A stretch of DNA of 64,000 bases from JBGTFE01 sp041747435 (GTDB lineage: Bacteria > Acidobacteriota > Blastocatellia > Pyrinomonadales > Pyrinomonadaceae): contig JBGTFE010000146.1 in NCBI GenBank assembly GCA_041747435.1, positions 1 through 64,000 on the forward strand. Direction: 5' to 3'. Below the pieces are notes generated by a model that saw only the letters and a list, made by a program, of their open reading frames with translations, was not told where the DNA came from and searched no databases. The stretch's first letter is position 1; each line of letters begins with the position of its first letter. Below are positions 1 to 7,203 of the stretch, in pieces. A program made the position numbers and the translations under genes.

Positions 1-71
1 ACCAATTCGATGGTTTCATCACAAACTCCGCAACCTGCACTAAATACTTCTACTTTTCTTTTGTTATTCAT
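1..71 (-). CDS. CxxC thiol-redox protein, thioredoxin/glutaredoxin-like (N-terminal part only)
   Basis: Only the first 23 codons lie in the window. The visible peptide starts MNNKRKVEVFSAGCGVCDET, a short beta strand leading into a CGVC pair, which is the layout of small thioredoxin-like redox proteins. A GAGGT ribosome binding site lies just upstream of the ATG. It begins 13 bp after the stop of the MerR-type regulator at 85-495 on the same strand, so the two are probably one transcript under the metal-responsive promoter at 516-547. Similar small CxxC proteins occur beside MerR or ArsR regulators, where a thiol or metal-handling role is assumed. The full length and exact family cannot be judged. 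Confidence 0.55.
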   Translation of the reverse strand, partial: MNNKRKVEVFSAGCGVCDETIEL

Positions 72-84
72 AATTTTTACCTCA

Positions 85-495
85 TTAAAATTTATCTTCT
101 GAACTGAGGTTTTCAAGAATCGGACATTCACTCGCCGAAGCCTCATTGCAACAACTTTTAACCAAAATCTCCAAAGAATTTTTCATTCCCCGCAAGCGTT
201 TAATCTTATCGCCGATGTCGGCAATCTTTTCAGTTGCACGTTTTCGCACATCCGCAGTAGTTGCTTCCGGCGTTACCCGCAAATTGAGCAATTCCTTTAT
301 TTCTTTGAGCGAAAATCCTAATTCCTGAGATTGTTTGATAAAACTAATTCGATTTATGCTTTCGGTTGAAAACATACGATAACCGGCATTTGAACGCGGC
401 GGTTTAGGCAACAGACCGATTTTTTCGTAATATCGAACAGTTGCAGAGTTCACACCGCTTTGTTTTGCCAATTCTCCTCTTGTTAAATGTTTCAT
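85..495 (-). CDS. MerR-family heavy-metal-responsive transcriptional regulator
   Basis: A 136-residue MerR-family activator. The N-terminus carries the winged helix-turn-helix (GELAKQSGVNSATVRYYEKI, residues 7-26), followed by the second helical pair (FIKQSQELGFSLKEIKELL), a dimerisation coiled coil, and a C-terminal metal loop with Cys115, Cys116 and Cys124 (SCCNEASASECPIL). The CC...C pattern resembles ZntR. The cysteine near position 80 that mercury-type MerR proteins use is absent (Thr). The metal is therefore uncertain: Zn, Cd, Pb and Cu are all possible. I chose the ATG at 495 over a TTG one codon upstream because a GAGG motif lies 7 nt before it. It is probably autoregulated from 516-547 and co-transcribed with the CxxC protein. 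Confidence 0.85.
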   Translation of the reverse strand: MKHLTRGELAKQSGVNSATVRYYEKIGLLPKPPRSNAGYRMFSTESINRISFIKQSQELGFSLKEIKELLNLRVTPEATTADVRKRATEKIADIGDKIKRLRGMKNSLEILVKSCCNEASASECPILENLSSEDKF

Positions 496-515
496 CAAAT
501 TACCTCACTAAATTA

Positions 516-547
516 AGGATAAGCCTTGTAGGTAAGTGCAAGGTCAA
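516..547 (-). promoter_or_regulatory. MerR-type promoter with long spacer and CCTTG/CAAGG operator
   Basis: Reading the minus strand, a -35 TTGACC (542-547) and a -10 TATCCT (516-521) are separated by 20 bp, longer than the usual 17. The spacer contains the dyad CCTTG-N10-CAAGG (524-543). Stretched 19-20 bp spacers with a central dyad are the hallmark of MerR-family promoters, which the activator corrects by DNA distortion. It should drive the regulator at 85-495 and the CxxC gene. Confidence 0.75.
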
Positions 548-592
548 GCGGAACTTTTAACTTTTATTCCAAAATCGCAAAATTTCATCCAT

Positions 593-1207
593 TTATTTGG
601 CAACATAACCAATGTCGTTAATAGCTTTTTTGATTTTTTCTAGTGTTATCTGATTCGGGTTATAAACAACTTTTACATTCTTATCTTTGTAACTGGCTTT
701 AGCTGAAATTACGCCTTTTAGCTTTTTGAGCGTTTCGTCAATATGCGAAGCACAGCCCTCACAAGTCATTCCTTCAACTTCAATTATCGCTGTTTTATTT
801 TGTGCTTCATCCTCGCTTGCGATACTTACTCGGTTCGGAGTTTCGGGAGCATGAGAACCAAAAGCCGAAACTAAAAAGCCCGTATAAAAAGGAAACAAAG
901 CAAAGGTAACAATGGCAATGGTCGCAATCCATAAAAACAGTTGGTTAATGCGTCCAATTGGTTTTGTTGCACAGGCTTCGCCCTCACCGCATTCTTCACG
1001 GCGAAAATAGGTTTTATAAAACGCAAAGCCCAAAGCCCCAAAAGCCACCACTAAAAAATATGGTCTAAGCGTTTCAAAGACCGAAGCAACACCAAAAGCT
1101 CCGATGCCCAAAGCAACCGACAGCACAGGCAAAATACAACATAAACTCGATACGATTGCAGCAACAAACGCACTTCCCAAAAAGATATTTTTATTAGCTT
1201 CTTTCAC
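593..1207 (-). CDS. Fused mercuric ion transporter MerT with C-terminal MerP-like HMA domain (MerTP)
   Basis: A 204-residue inner-membrane protein. Residues 1-115 form three hydrophobic segments with the MerT signature Cys pair in helix 1 (Cys23-Cys24, SSLCCILP) and a cytoplasmic loop with two more cysteines (Cys73, Cys79). Residues 138-204 form a heavy-metal-associated domain with GMTCEGC (Cys149, Cys152), equivalent to periplasmic MerP. In classical mer operons MerT and MerP are separate; here they are one chain. MerT passes Hg(II) from MerP to the cytosol for reduction by MerA, but no merA is visible here. The start codon overlaps the stop of the upstream merR (1207), so the two are translationally coupled. 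Transport of another soft metal is possible. Confidence 0.8.
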   Translation of the reverse strand: MKEANKNIFLGSAFVAAIVSSLCCILPVLSVALGIGAFGVASVFETLRPYFLVVAFGALGFAFYKTYFRREECGEGEACATKPIGRINQLFLWIATIAIVTFALFPFYTGFLVSAFGSHAPETPNRVSIASEDEAQNKTAIIEVEGMTCEGCASHIDETLKKLKGVISAKASYKDKNVKVVYNPNQITLEKIKKAINDIGYVAK

Positions 1208-1626
1208 TATTTCTTACCTCTTTTTATTTCAAAGAATGCCGGACAATTAGCATTTTGCCCGTTTTGGTTTATTTCTTCATCGCAAGCCTTCAGATGACTT
1301 GATAAGGTCTTTTTGAAGGACTTCATTTTTTTGATTTGCTCATCAACTTCAGAGATTTTTTGTTGTAATAAATCTCTGACTGTTTGGCACTCTTCTGCAC
1401 TACCCGAACCCAACAAGCCTTTTATCTCGTCGAGTGAAAAGCCGAATTCCTGAGCCTGTTTGATAAATTGAATCTGCTCGACTGTGTGCGATTTGAAGAG
1501 CCGAAAACCGCCGTAAGTTCGAGAAACGCTGTGGATTAGTTTTCTCTTTTCGTAATAGCGAACAGTATCAACACTCACATCTGCACGCTTTGAAACTTCG
1601 CCGATTTGTAATGCACTTTCACTCAT
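1207..1626 (-). CDS. merR: Mercury-type MerR transcriptional regulator
   Basis: A MerR-family activator of 139 residues from the ATG at 1626. The winged HTH covers residues 6-26 (IGEVSKRADVSVDTVRYYEK). Cys80, Cys115 and Cys128 reproduce the Hg-binding triad of classical MerR (Cys82, Cys117, Cys126); the 35-residue gap between the first two is identical. That makes mercury the best ligand guess and fits the merTP gene that overlaps its stop. The frame is open upstream to 1665, but that start would lie upstream of the -10 and overlap the -35 of its own promoter, so I reject it. No Shine-Dalgarno precedes the ATG at 1626, and the -10 lies only 7 bp before it, so the mRNA is probably leaderless. 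Confidence 0.82.
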   Translation of the reverse strand: MSESALQIGEVSKRADVSVDTVRYYEKRKLIHSVSRTYGGFRLFKSHTVEQIQFIKQAQEFGFSLDEIKGLLGSGSAEECQTVRDLLQQKISEVDEQIKKMKSFKKTLSSHLKACDEEINQNGQNANCPAFFEIKRGKK

Positions 1627-1633
1627 TAAATAA

Positions 1634-1665
1634 ATTATACACTCTAGTCTTAACTCCAGAGTCAA
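1634..1665 (-). promoter_or_regulatory. MerR-type promoter and operator of merR-merTP
   Basis: On the minus strand, TTGACT (1660-1665) and a perfect TATAAT (1634-1639) stand 20 bp apart. The spacer overlaps an imperfect dyad, ACTCT...AGAGT (1641-1662), centred close to the middle of the spacer. The half-sites resemble those of Pb/Cd/Hg-sensing MerR-family operators. Transcription would begin at or next to the ATG at 1626. Confidence 0.78.
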
Positions 1666-1702
1666 GTAGTAAAATTATTTTAGCAAAAGGATTTCTTCTA
1701 TC

Positions 1703-1864
1703 GGTCAAAACAGTTATTTTGACCAATAGAAATTTAGTAACAAGAACGCTCTTTTTTGTTACTCGCACTATTACTGTTCATTTTCACATATAAGAATGAT
1801 TTTTTGATTTCAAAAGTCGTTTCAAAATCAGAGTTTTGAAATTTGTCAAAAGAGATATTTTGAC
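1703..1864. repeat. Three copies of the inverted repeat TCAAAA-N6-TTTTGA, plus one further hairpin
   Basis: The A+T-rich gap between merR and the YHYH remnant holds three perfect inverted repeats with the same core and a constant 6-nt centre: 1705-1722 (extending to GGTCAAAA/TTTTGACC, 1703-1724), 1822-1839 (TTTCAAAA/TTTTGAAA, 1820-1841) and 1846-1863 (GTCAAAA/TTTTGAC, 1845-1864). A fourth hairpin, AGTAACAA...TTGTTACT, lies at 1736-1763 and is unrelated in sequence. The centres differ (cagtta, tcagag, gagata), so these are not one long duplication. They could be binding sites for a dimeric regulator or hairpins in an untranslated RNA. No gene is visible in 1666-1923. Confidence 0.7.
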
Positions 1865-1923
1865 GATTTTTTTGAACTACAAAATCTTTGTTTTAATTCC
1901 TTTTCAATAAAGATTTCTCAAAT

Positions 1924-2334
1924 TTATTCGCTAACCTCACTGCTTCCGGTTTGACCTCGAAAACAACCGATGATCTCGTTATCGCCCGGTTTTCCGATGT
2001 GATAATGGTAGCCGATGTTTTCGTCAATGTGTCCGCCGCACTCGTCTAAATTTTCCGGCTCTTTCCCGTCCTTATCAAGTCTGGCATAAATTCCGAAACC
2101 GTCCAGAGCGTATCCGAGCATTGGTGAATGTCCGTCTTTGTTTGGCACTTCTTTGGAACAGCCGGTGGCGGCGTGATAATGGTAGCCTTCGAACGGATTG
2201 ACGTGTCCGCCGCAGTCATCGAGCGGTCCGATTGTGTATGCCTCTTTTATAAGTTCGAGCGGTGCGGGCGGATCAAATTCTGTTTTGGCTCGGCGGTCTC
2301 GGATTTTGGGAATGCTCCAAACTGTCGCACTCAA
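1924..2334 (-). CDS. YHYH-domain protein, N-terminally truncated remnant
   Basis: The open frame shows two YHYH units: CGGHVNPFEGYHYHAATGCS and, after HSPMLGYALDGFGIY, CGGHIDENIGYHYHIG, ending IIGCFRG. This is the core of the YHYH domain found in secreted proteins of unknown function, whose usual members also have a signal peptide and about 100 residues before the first YHYH. Here the frame begins at a TTG with no secretion signal; upstream it stays open for only about 13 more codons before a TAA (2374-2376) and offers no ATG. The N-terminal half is missing, so this is probably a decaying gene, though translation from the TTG cannot be excluded. Confidence 0.55.
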   Translation of the reverse strand: MSATVWSIPKIRDRRAKTEFDPPAPLELIKEAYTIGPLDDCGGHVNPFEGYHYHAATGCSKEVPNKDGHSPMLGYALDGFGIYARLDKDGKEPENLDECGGHIDENIGYHYHIGKPGDNEIIGCFRGQTGSSEVSE

Positions 2335-2443
2335 ATTTCTGCCCGAAACTTTTTCAAAAAATGAAGCGGCACTTTAGATTTCGGAGTTGATTATTTCATT
2401 TGAAAAACAGTCAACGTAAGAACAAAAACTTTTTTAAGATATT

Positions 2444-3562
2444 TCAACTATCAGTGGATGCTTGTTTACTTTCCTTTTTCATCAACTCAATAAATCTCTT
2501 GAAAAGATATTCCGAATCGTGCGGTCCGGGCGCGGATTCGGGATGATATTGAACCGAAAAAACAGGCAGAGTTTTGTGCCGAAGCCCGGCGACCGTGTTG
2601 TCGTTTAAGTTGATATGCGTGATCTCGATCTCGTCGGGCAGATTGCCGCCGGAAACCGCAAAGCCGTGATTGTGCGCGGCGATCTCGATCTTGCCGGTCG
2701 TCAAATCTTTGATCGGTTGATTGCCGCCGCGGTGTCCGAATTTTAATTTGTAAGTTTCGCCGCCGAAAACCTGTCCTAAGATTTGATGACCGAGACAGAT
2801 GCCGAACATCGGAGTTTGCGATTCGGTGAGTTTTTTTATTTGCTCGACGACCGTTTTCATCGAAGACGGATCGCCCGGACCGTTCGAGAGAAAAATTCCG
2901 TCGGGTTTCATTTCTAAAACTTCTTCCGCCGAAGCCGTCGCCGGAACGACCGTAATCTTACAGCCGAATTTTGCAAACTCGCGCAAACTGTTTGTCTTTA
3001 CACCGAAATCATAAGCGACGACATGAAAGCATTCTTTTTCTGTTGCCGGAAAATCGAATTTTTCCTCAATCGTTACCGAACTCGCCAATTCACGGTTTTT
3101 CATTTCGGGCGAACTTAAAACTTTTTCGAGCAGATTTTTTTCATCCAAATCCACAGAGGAAATTGCGGCTCGCATCGCCCCTTTATCGCGGATATGTCTC
3201 ACCAAAGCGCGTGTGTCAATATGTTCGATACCGACGATTTTATGACGTTTTAAATAAGAATCGAGCGTTTCGGTCGAACGCCAATTCGATGCGATGCGGC
3301 TCGCTTCGCGGACGACGAAGCCTTCGACCCACGGGCGGCGCGATTCGGTGTCTTCCTCGTTCACGCCGTAATTTCCGATCAGCGGATACGTCATCGCAAC
3401 GATCTGTCCGGCATACGACGGATCGGTCAAAATCTCTTGGTAGCCGGTCATCGACGTGTTAAAGACCATCTCGCCAAACGTCGTTCCGTCGGCTCCGAAA
3501 GCCCGACCGCGAAAAGCGCGACCGTCTTCAAGGATCAAAACCGCTTTTTTGGATGGATTCAT
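2444..3562 (-). CDS. carA: Carbamoyl-phosphate synthase small (glutamine amidotransferase) subunit
   Basis: CarA hydrolyses glutamine and channels ammonia to CarB for carbamoyl phosphate, which feeds pyrimidine and arginine synthesis. The 372 residues match the family length. The N-terminal CPSase domain (LEDGRAFRGRAFGA onward) is followed by a class I glutaminase with FLSNGPGDP (224-232), nucleophile Cys256 in MFGICLGHQ, and His340/Glu342 in QYHPES. The ATG directly abuts the TAA of lepB with no gap, so the pair is probably one transcript with coupled translation. carB is not next to it: downstream lies the YHYH remnant. Confidence 0.96.
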   Translation of the reverse strand: MNPSKKAVLILEDGRAFRGRAFGADGTTFGEMVFNTSMTGYQEILTDPSYAGQIVAMTYPLIGNYGVNEEDTESRRPWVEGFVVREASRIASNWRSTETLDSYLKRHKIVGIEHIDTRALVRHIRDKGAMRAAISSVDLDEKNLLEKVLSSPEMKNRELASSVTIEEKFDFPATEKECFHVVAYDFGVKTNSLREFAKFGCKITVVPATASAEEVLEMKPDGIFLSNGPGDPSSMKTVVEQIKKLTESQTPMFGICLGHQILGQVFGGETYKLKFGHRGGNQPIKDLTTGKIEIAAHNHGFAVSGGNLPDEIEITHINLNDNTVAGLRHKTLPVFSVQYHPESAPGPHDSEYLFKRFIELMKKESKQASTDS

Positions 3563-4267
3563 TTATCTTGAGTTGTCTTCGTCGGCGCGTTCGTCGTCCG
3601 GTTTTTCCTCTTCGATATTATATTCGCCGTGGTTTATAAAACCGATATTTGAGGGTTTCCAGTAGCGGAAAAACGCCTTGCCGTAAACGTATTTTTCGGG
3701 CACCAAGCCCCAATAACGCGAATCTGAGGAATTGTCGCGATTGTCGCCCATCACAAAAAAATAATGTTCGTCGACTTTCTTAGGTTGAATATTCGGCACA
3801 TTTTGATTGTGTTCGCCGTCCAAATACTCTTCGTCAAGCTGCGTTCCATTGATAAAAACCCTGCCGTTTCGAACCTCGACGGTTTCGCCCGGCAAGCCGA
3901 TAACACGCTTAACGTAACTTTTATCCGGCTCTTTCGGATACCAGAAAACTACGATGTCGCCGCGCTCGATGTGCCCCCAGCTTACGCTTTTGAATTTGTA
4001 ATAAACGAGCTTATTAACAAGAAGACGCTCGCCGTCGTGAAGCTGCGGAAGCATCGACGTTCCCTCGACGACGACCGGCTGCGCGACAAAAACGCCGAGC
4101 AAAATAAACACCGCGATGATCAAAACGATGTCGCGCAAAAGTTTCAAGCTTTCCGTCCAAAGCCCCTGCCGCGATTCGGCTTTCAAACGAATGACCTCAA
4201 TATCACGATCGTCATTTGGCGAGATTATTCCGAAATCATATTGCTTTTTCTTTTGTGAATCGAACAT
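3563..4267 (-). CDS. lepB: Signal peptidase I
   Basis: Membrane serine protease that cleaves Sec and Tat signal peptides on the outer face of the inner membrane. One transmembrane segment (residues 45-63) precedes the catalytic domain. The nucleophile is Ser71 (EGTSMLPQL), the general-base lysine is Lys120 (SYVKRVIGLPGE), and box E is GDNRDNSSDSR (174-184). The Ser/Lys dyad is intact. At 234 residues it is a compact single-TM form with a 44-residue cytoplasmic N-terminus and an acidic C-terminal tail. It is transcribed away from the aminotransferase at 4323, with only 55 bp between the two starts. Confidence 0.96.
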   Translation of the reverse strand: MFDSQKKKQYDFGIISPNDDRDIEVIRLKAESRQGLWTESLKLLRDIVLIIAVFILLGVFVAQPVVVEGTSMLPQLHDGERLLVNKLVYYKFKSVSWGHIERGDIVVFWYPKEPDKSYVKRVIGLPGETVEVRNGRVFINGTQLDEEYLDGEHNQNVPNIQPKKVDEHYFFVMGDNRDNSSDSRYWGLVPEKYVYGKAFFRYWKPSNIGFINHGEYNIEEEKPDDERADEDNSR

Positions 4268-4322
4268 AATTAAACGATTTCAACGCCATTAGAATTATCG
4301 GTTTTTTGGTCGGTTTGTCAAA

Positions 4323-5450
4323 ATGAATGAAGAAATTCGAAATCTCTTTCCCGCGGCACAAAAATATACATATCTAAACAGCGCGGCGGTTTCACCGATA
4401 CCGACAACGGCAGTTGATGCCGTTTTGGGTCAATTGAAAGACGTTTCGGAAAACGGAACCGCAAATTTTGCGGACTGGATCGCGACGAAACAGCGCGCGC
4501 GCGAGTTGGTTGCCGCGATGCTCAACGTCCGCGCCGAGCAGATCGCGTTTATGCGAAACACATCGGACGGTTTTGCTTCGGTCGCCGGCGGTTTGAAATG
4601 GAAAAAAGGCGATAATATCGTCACTTTTGCCAAGGAATTTCCCGCAAATTTTTACCCGTGGCGGCGAATTCGCGATAGTTTCGGAGTCGAGTTGCGGCTT
4701 TGCCCGGAACGAAACGGGCGAATTGATCACGATGAGTTCTGTGCACTGATCGATGAAAACACGAAGCTTGTTTCGATAAGCTCGGTGCAATACGGCTCAG
4801 GTTTTTGCGCCGATCTCGAGCGGATCGGGCGAGCCGCGCGGCGCGTCGACGCGCTTTTTGCGGTCGATATTATTCAAGGATTCGGCGCGCGTCCTTACGA
4901 TCTGCCGGCGCAGTTTGTCGATATCGCGTCGGGCGCGAGTCACAAATGGCTTTGCGCCCCTGAAGGATGCGGAATTTTGTATTTGTCGGACAGAGCGCGA
5001 GACAGAATTGAGCCGACTTTTGTAGGATGGATCAGCGTTGAGGTTCCTTGGAATTTTGAAGATCTGGAACAGCCGTTCAAACCGAACGCACTCGCGTGGG
5101 AAAGCGGAACCAGCGGTTCGTCGCTTTTTTATGGGTTGGAGCAAAGCCTGAAGCTTTTGCACGACGTCGGCGCGGAAAAAATCGAAAAGTATGTTGAAAA
5201 TTTGACCGATTATCTATGCGAGCTTCTCACCGGGAAAGATTACGAAATCGTAAGCTCGCGCGCCACAGCCGAAAAATCCGCCATCGTTTGTATCAAAAGT
5301 ACAAACGGTTTGGCTCCAAATGAGATTGACGCGCGCCTGCAAAAAGAAAATATCATTATTTCGCCGCGCAACGACCGCATTCGCATCGCGCCGCACTTTT
5401 ATAATAATTGGGAAGATATTGAAAGATTCGTCGACGCGCTGCCGGATTAG
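4323..5450 (+). CDS. Class V aminotransferase-fold PLP enzyme (cysteine desulfurase/kynureninase-like)
   Basis: A 375-residue type I-fold PLP enzyme. It opens with a YTYLNSAAVSPIP segment, has FAVDIIQGFGA with Asp182 expected to contact the pyridine nitrogen, and carries the Schiff-base lysine Lys208 in SGASHKWLCAPEG. The C-terminal small domain ends RIRIAPHFYNNWEDIERF, typical of class V enzymes related to CsdA/SufS and isopenicillin N epimerase. I do not see a clear active-site Cys loop of the SufS type, so the substrate is not assigned; no iron-sulfur assembly genes are adjacent. Its stop overlaps by 4 bp the stop of the convergent gene at 5447-6211. Confidence 0.85.
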   Translation: MNEEIRNLFPAAQKYTYLNSAAVSPIPTTAVDAVLGQLKDVSENGTANFADWIATKQRARELVAAMLNVRAEQIAFMRNTSDGFASVAGGLKWKKGDNIVTFAKEFPANFYPWRRIRDSFGVELRLCPERNGRIDHDEFCALIDENTKLVSISSVQYGSGFCADLERIGRAARRVDALFAVDIIQGFGARPYDLPAQFVDIASGASHKWLCAPEGCGILYLSDRARDRIEPTFVGWISVEVPWNFEDLEQPFKPNALAWESGTSGSSLFYGLEQSLKLLHDVGAEKIEKYVENLTDYLCELLTGKDYEIVSSRATAEKSAIVCIKSTNGLAPNEIDARLQKENIIISPRNDRIRIAPHFYNNWEDIERFVDALPD

Positions 5451-6211
5451 TCTTTCAGAAGTCGCTCGTTCAATGCTTCCGGCGTTAAACCGTCGATGTT
5501 CAAACGAATCATTCCGCCGGCATCGGTAAAGATCTGCGTTGTCGCGCGTTTTTGGTCACGAAGATAAAAGACGATCAGCCCGATGATAATTCCGAGAAGA
5601 ACCGTGGAAACAAACCCAACCGCAACGAAGATCACGGTCGAAAAAAACATCTCGCCGATGCCGATGGCAAACTCGCGTTCGGCGCGTTCGGCGCGCAGCT
5701 GCTCGGTCGGATCTTCGCCGAGCCACCGAACCTCTTTTTCGAATTTCACCTGATCGAGCAAGCCGTTTGCAGCCGCTTCATCGCTTGCGTCAAAAACAAA
5801 CACGTTGTAATTTCCAATTCGGCGGTAATAAACAGGCGGATTCGAAATGTTCTCCGCCAACCGCTGCTTGATCTGCGCATCGGCGTCGCTCGACGCCTGC
5901 GGTGTCGGATATTCGACGATCAAGAGCTTTCCCTGCGGATAAGTTGCCGCAACTGCATCGATTCCGTTTCCGAGAGTTATCAGATCGAAAACGGTGCGTT
6001 CGCCAAGTGATTTTTTCAAATCATCCGTATTTAAAATATACGACGCACCATTTCGTGTGTTTTCCCAATCCGGCAAATGTTTGATGAGTGCGGGGATTTC
6101 ATCCTGTTCGGAAACCGCGGGGTTCGAATGATTCTGTGCGAAAGTGCTAATCGCGAATATCGCGGCTAACCAAATCGAGATAAAAATTCTTTTGATCAAG
6201 GCTTTTTTCAC
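5447..6211 (-). CDS. Secreted/membrane-anchored protein of unknown function with C-terminal TM segment
   Basis: I do not recognise a named family with certainty. The 254 residues begin with a signal peptide (KKALIKRIFISIWLAAIFA, cleavage near FAQ-NH), followed by about 155 extracytoplasmic residues of mixed alpha/beta character, a strongly hydrophobic helix (about 188-218) and a 35-residue cytosolic tail. The layout suggests a periplasmic sensor or enzyme domain held to the inner membrane. Similar proteins in acidobacterial genomes are annotated as hypothetical or DUF6599-like; that comparison is from memory. The start codon is GTG. Transcribed divergently from the ECF sigma gene with 266 bp between starts. 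Confidence 0.7.
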   Translation of the reverse strand: MKKALIKRIFISIWLAAIFAISTFAQNHSNPAVSEQDEIPALIKHLPDWENTRNGASYILNTDDLKKSLGERTVFDLITLGNGIDAVAATYPQGKLLIVEYPTPQASSDADAQIKQRLAENISNPPVYYRRIGNYNVFVFDASDEAAANGLLDQVKFEKEVRWLGEDPTEQLRAERAEREFAIGIGEMFFSTVIFVAVGFVSTVLLGIIIGLIVFYLRDQKRATTQIFTDAGGMIRLNIDGLTPEALNERLLKD

Positions 6212-6332
6212 CGCAAGATCTGCTCCGTCTTTCGATCAAATAGTAGCATTTATTGAAAAATTTTCGGCAATAAGTAGCGAATCGATACAAAGAATGTATC
6301 AGATGCGTCAGTTATTGCACCGTTTGGTCTGA

Positions 6333-6346
6333 ATCCAAGCTTGGAT
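6333..6346. promoter_or_regulatory. Perfect 14-bp palindrome ATCCAAGCTTGGAT, candidate enhancer site
   Basis: A perfect palindrome centred about 122 bp upstream of the start of transcription predicted from the sigma54-like element at 6436-6450. Sigma54 activators normally bind dyad sites 80-150 bp upstream. It could instead serve the divergent gene starting at 6211. Confidence 0.45.
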
Positions 6347-6435
6347 GAACGGCGAATGGATAAGTATGTCTAAAAAATGAAACAAAACGGCTTAATTGAC
6401 GTGAATTCATTTTATGACAGAGGAAAAATCATTTG

Positions 6436-6450
6436 TGGCACACTGATTGT
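6436..6450 (+). promoter_or_regulatory. Sigma54 (-24/-12)-like promoter of the ECF sigma gene
   Basis: TGGCAC-N5-TTGT fits the sigma54 consensus TGGCAC-N5-TTGC in every position and in spacing, except that the last base of the -12 element is T rather than C. Transcription would start near 6462, giving a leader of about 16 nt with a GGGGGAAT ribosome binding site before the ATG at 6478. The GG at -24 is intact; the imperfect -12 lowers confidence. Confidence 0.5.
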
Positions 6451-6477
6451 TACAGCTATTTGCGGGGGAATAATAAA

Positions 6478-7149
6478 ATGACTACAACAAGCGAAACTTT
6501 GAATTATCCGGTGTTGCAAGACGCGGATAATAGTAAAAAGGAAAACAAGAGCTTTTTTGAAGGCAGTGAAATTGCCGATGTTAGTTTGGCGAAAGACTTC
6601 GACCTAACGCAAGCAGCGTCAAAAGGAAATATGGCGGCGTTTGAGGAAGTTTACAATCGTCATCATCGCCGAGTTTATTCGATCTGCTTGCGAATGCTTC
6701 AAAACGCGACCGAAGCCGAAGATCTGACGCAGGATGTTTTTATTCAGCTTTATCGCAAGATCGGCAGTTTTCGCGGCGACTCGGCTTTTACGACTTGGCT
6801 GCATCGTTTGACGGTCAATCAGGTTTTGATGCATTTTCGAAAACGAAATGTGAAGTTTGAAAAGACAACTGAAGAAGGCGAAACGCCGGTGCAGATCGTG
6901 CCGGGAACGGAAAACGCGACGAAGATGCCGGTTGTCGACAAGATCGCGATCGAAAATGCGATCGCGCAGCTGCCGAATGGATATAGAAATGTATTTGTTC
7001 TGCACGATGTCGAAGGTTATGAGCATGAAGAAGTCGCGCGACTGCTCGGATGTTCGGTCGGAACGTCAAAATCGCAGCTTCATAAGGCGCGCCTAAAACT
7101 GCGCAAACTACTCAAGCGAAAAGCTCCGCCGCGTCTTTTCGGAATCTAA
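6478..7149 (+). CDS. ECF-type RNA polymerase sigma-70 factor
   Basis: A 223-residue sigma factor with regions 2 and 4 only. Region 2 reads FEEVYNRHHRRVYSICLRML then EAEDLTQDVFIQLYRKIGSF and FTTWLHRLTVNQVLMHFRKR; region 4 reads LPNGYRNVFVLHDVEGYEHE and VARLLGCSVGTSKSQLHKAR. The N-terminal 45 residues form an acidic low-complexity extension. I use the ATG at 6478, preceded by GGGGGAATAATAAA, rather than the TTG at 6433, which lies inside the promoter element. No anti-sigma gene is adjacent: the next gene is convergent. The sigma54-like promoter suggests a sigma cascade. A terminator follows at 7174. Confidence 0.92.
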   Translation: MTTTSETLNYPVLQDADNSKKENKSFFEGSEIADVSLAKDFDLTQAASKGNMAAFEEVYNRHHRRVYSICLRMLQNATEAEDLTQDVFIQLYRKIGSFRGDSAFTTWLHRLTVNQVLMHFRKRNVKFEKTTEEGETPVQIVPGTENATKMPVVDKIAIENAIAQLPNGYRNVFVLHDVEGYEHEEVARLLGCSVGTSKSQLHKARLKLRKLLKRKAPPRLFGI

Positions 7150-7173
7150 TTTTTATACGTTTTTATAAATCCC

Positions 7174-7203
7174 AGGCTTCTCGGTTTTGAGGAGCCTTTT
7201 TTA
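7174..7203 (+). terminator. Rho-independent terminator after the ECF sigma gene
   Basis: Stem AGGCTTCTC (7174-7182) pairs with GAGGAGCCT (7189-7197) with one mismatch and a 6-nt loop, then a T run. The T run reaches the stop codon of the convergent gene at 7201. Confidence 0.85.

Noticed and set aside
1627..1665. Longer merR start at 1665
   Set aside because: The extra 13 codons contain the gene's own -35 and -10 elements, and MerR proteins begin close to the HTH.
2146..2161. TGGCAC as another sigma54 site
   Set aside because: No TTG at the required spacing on a useful strand and it lies inside the YHYH frame.
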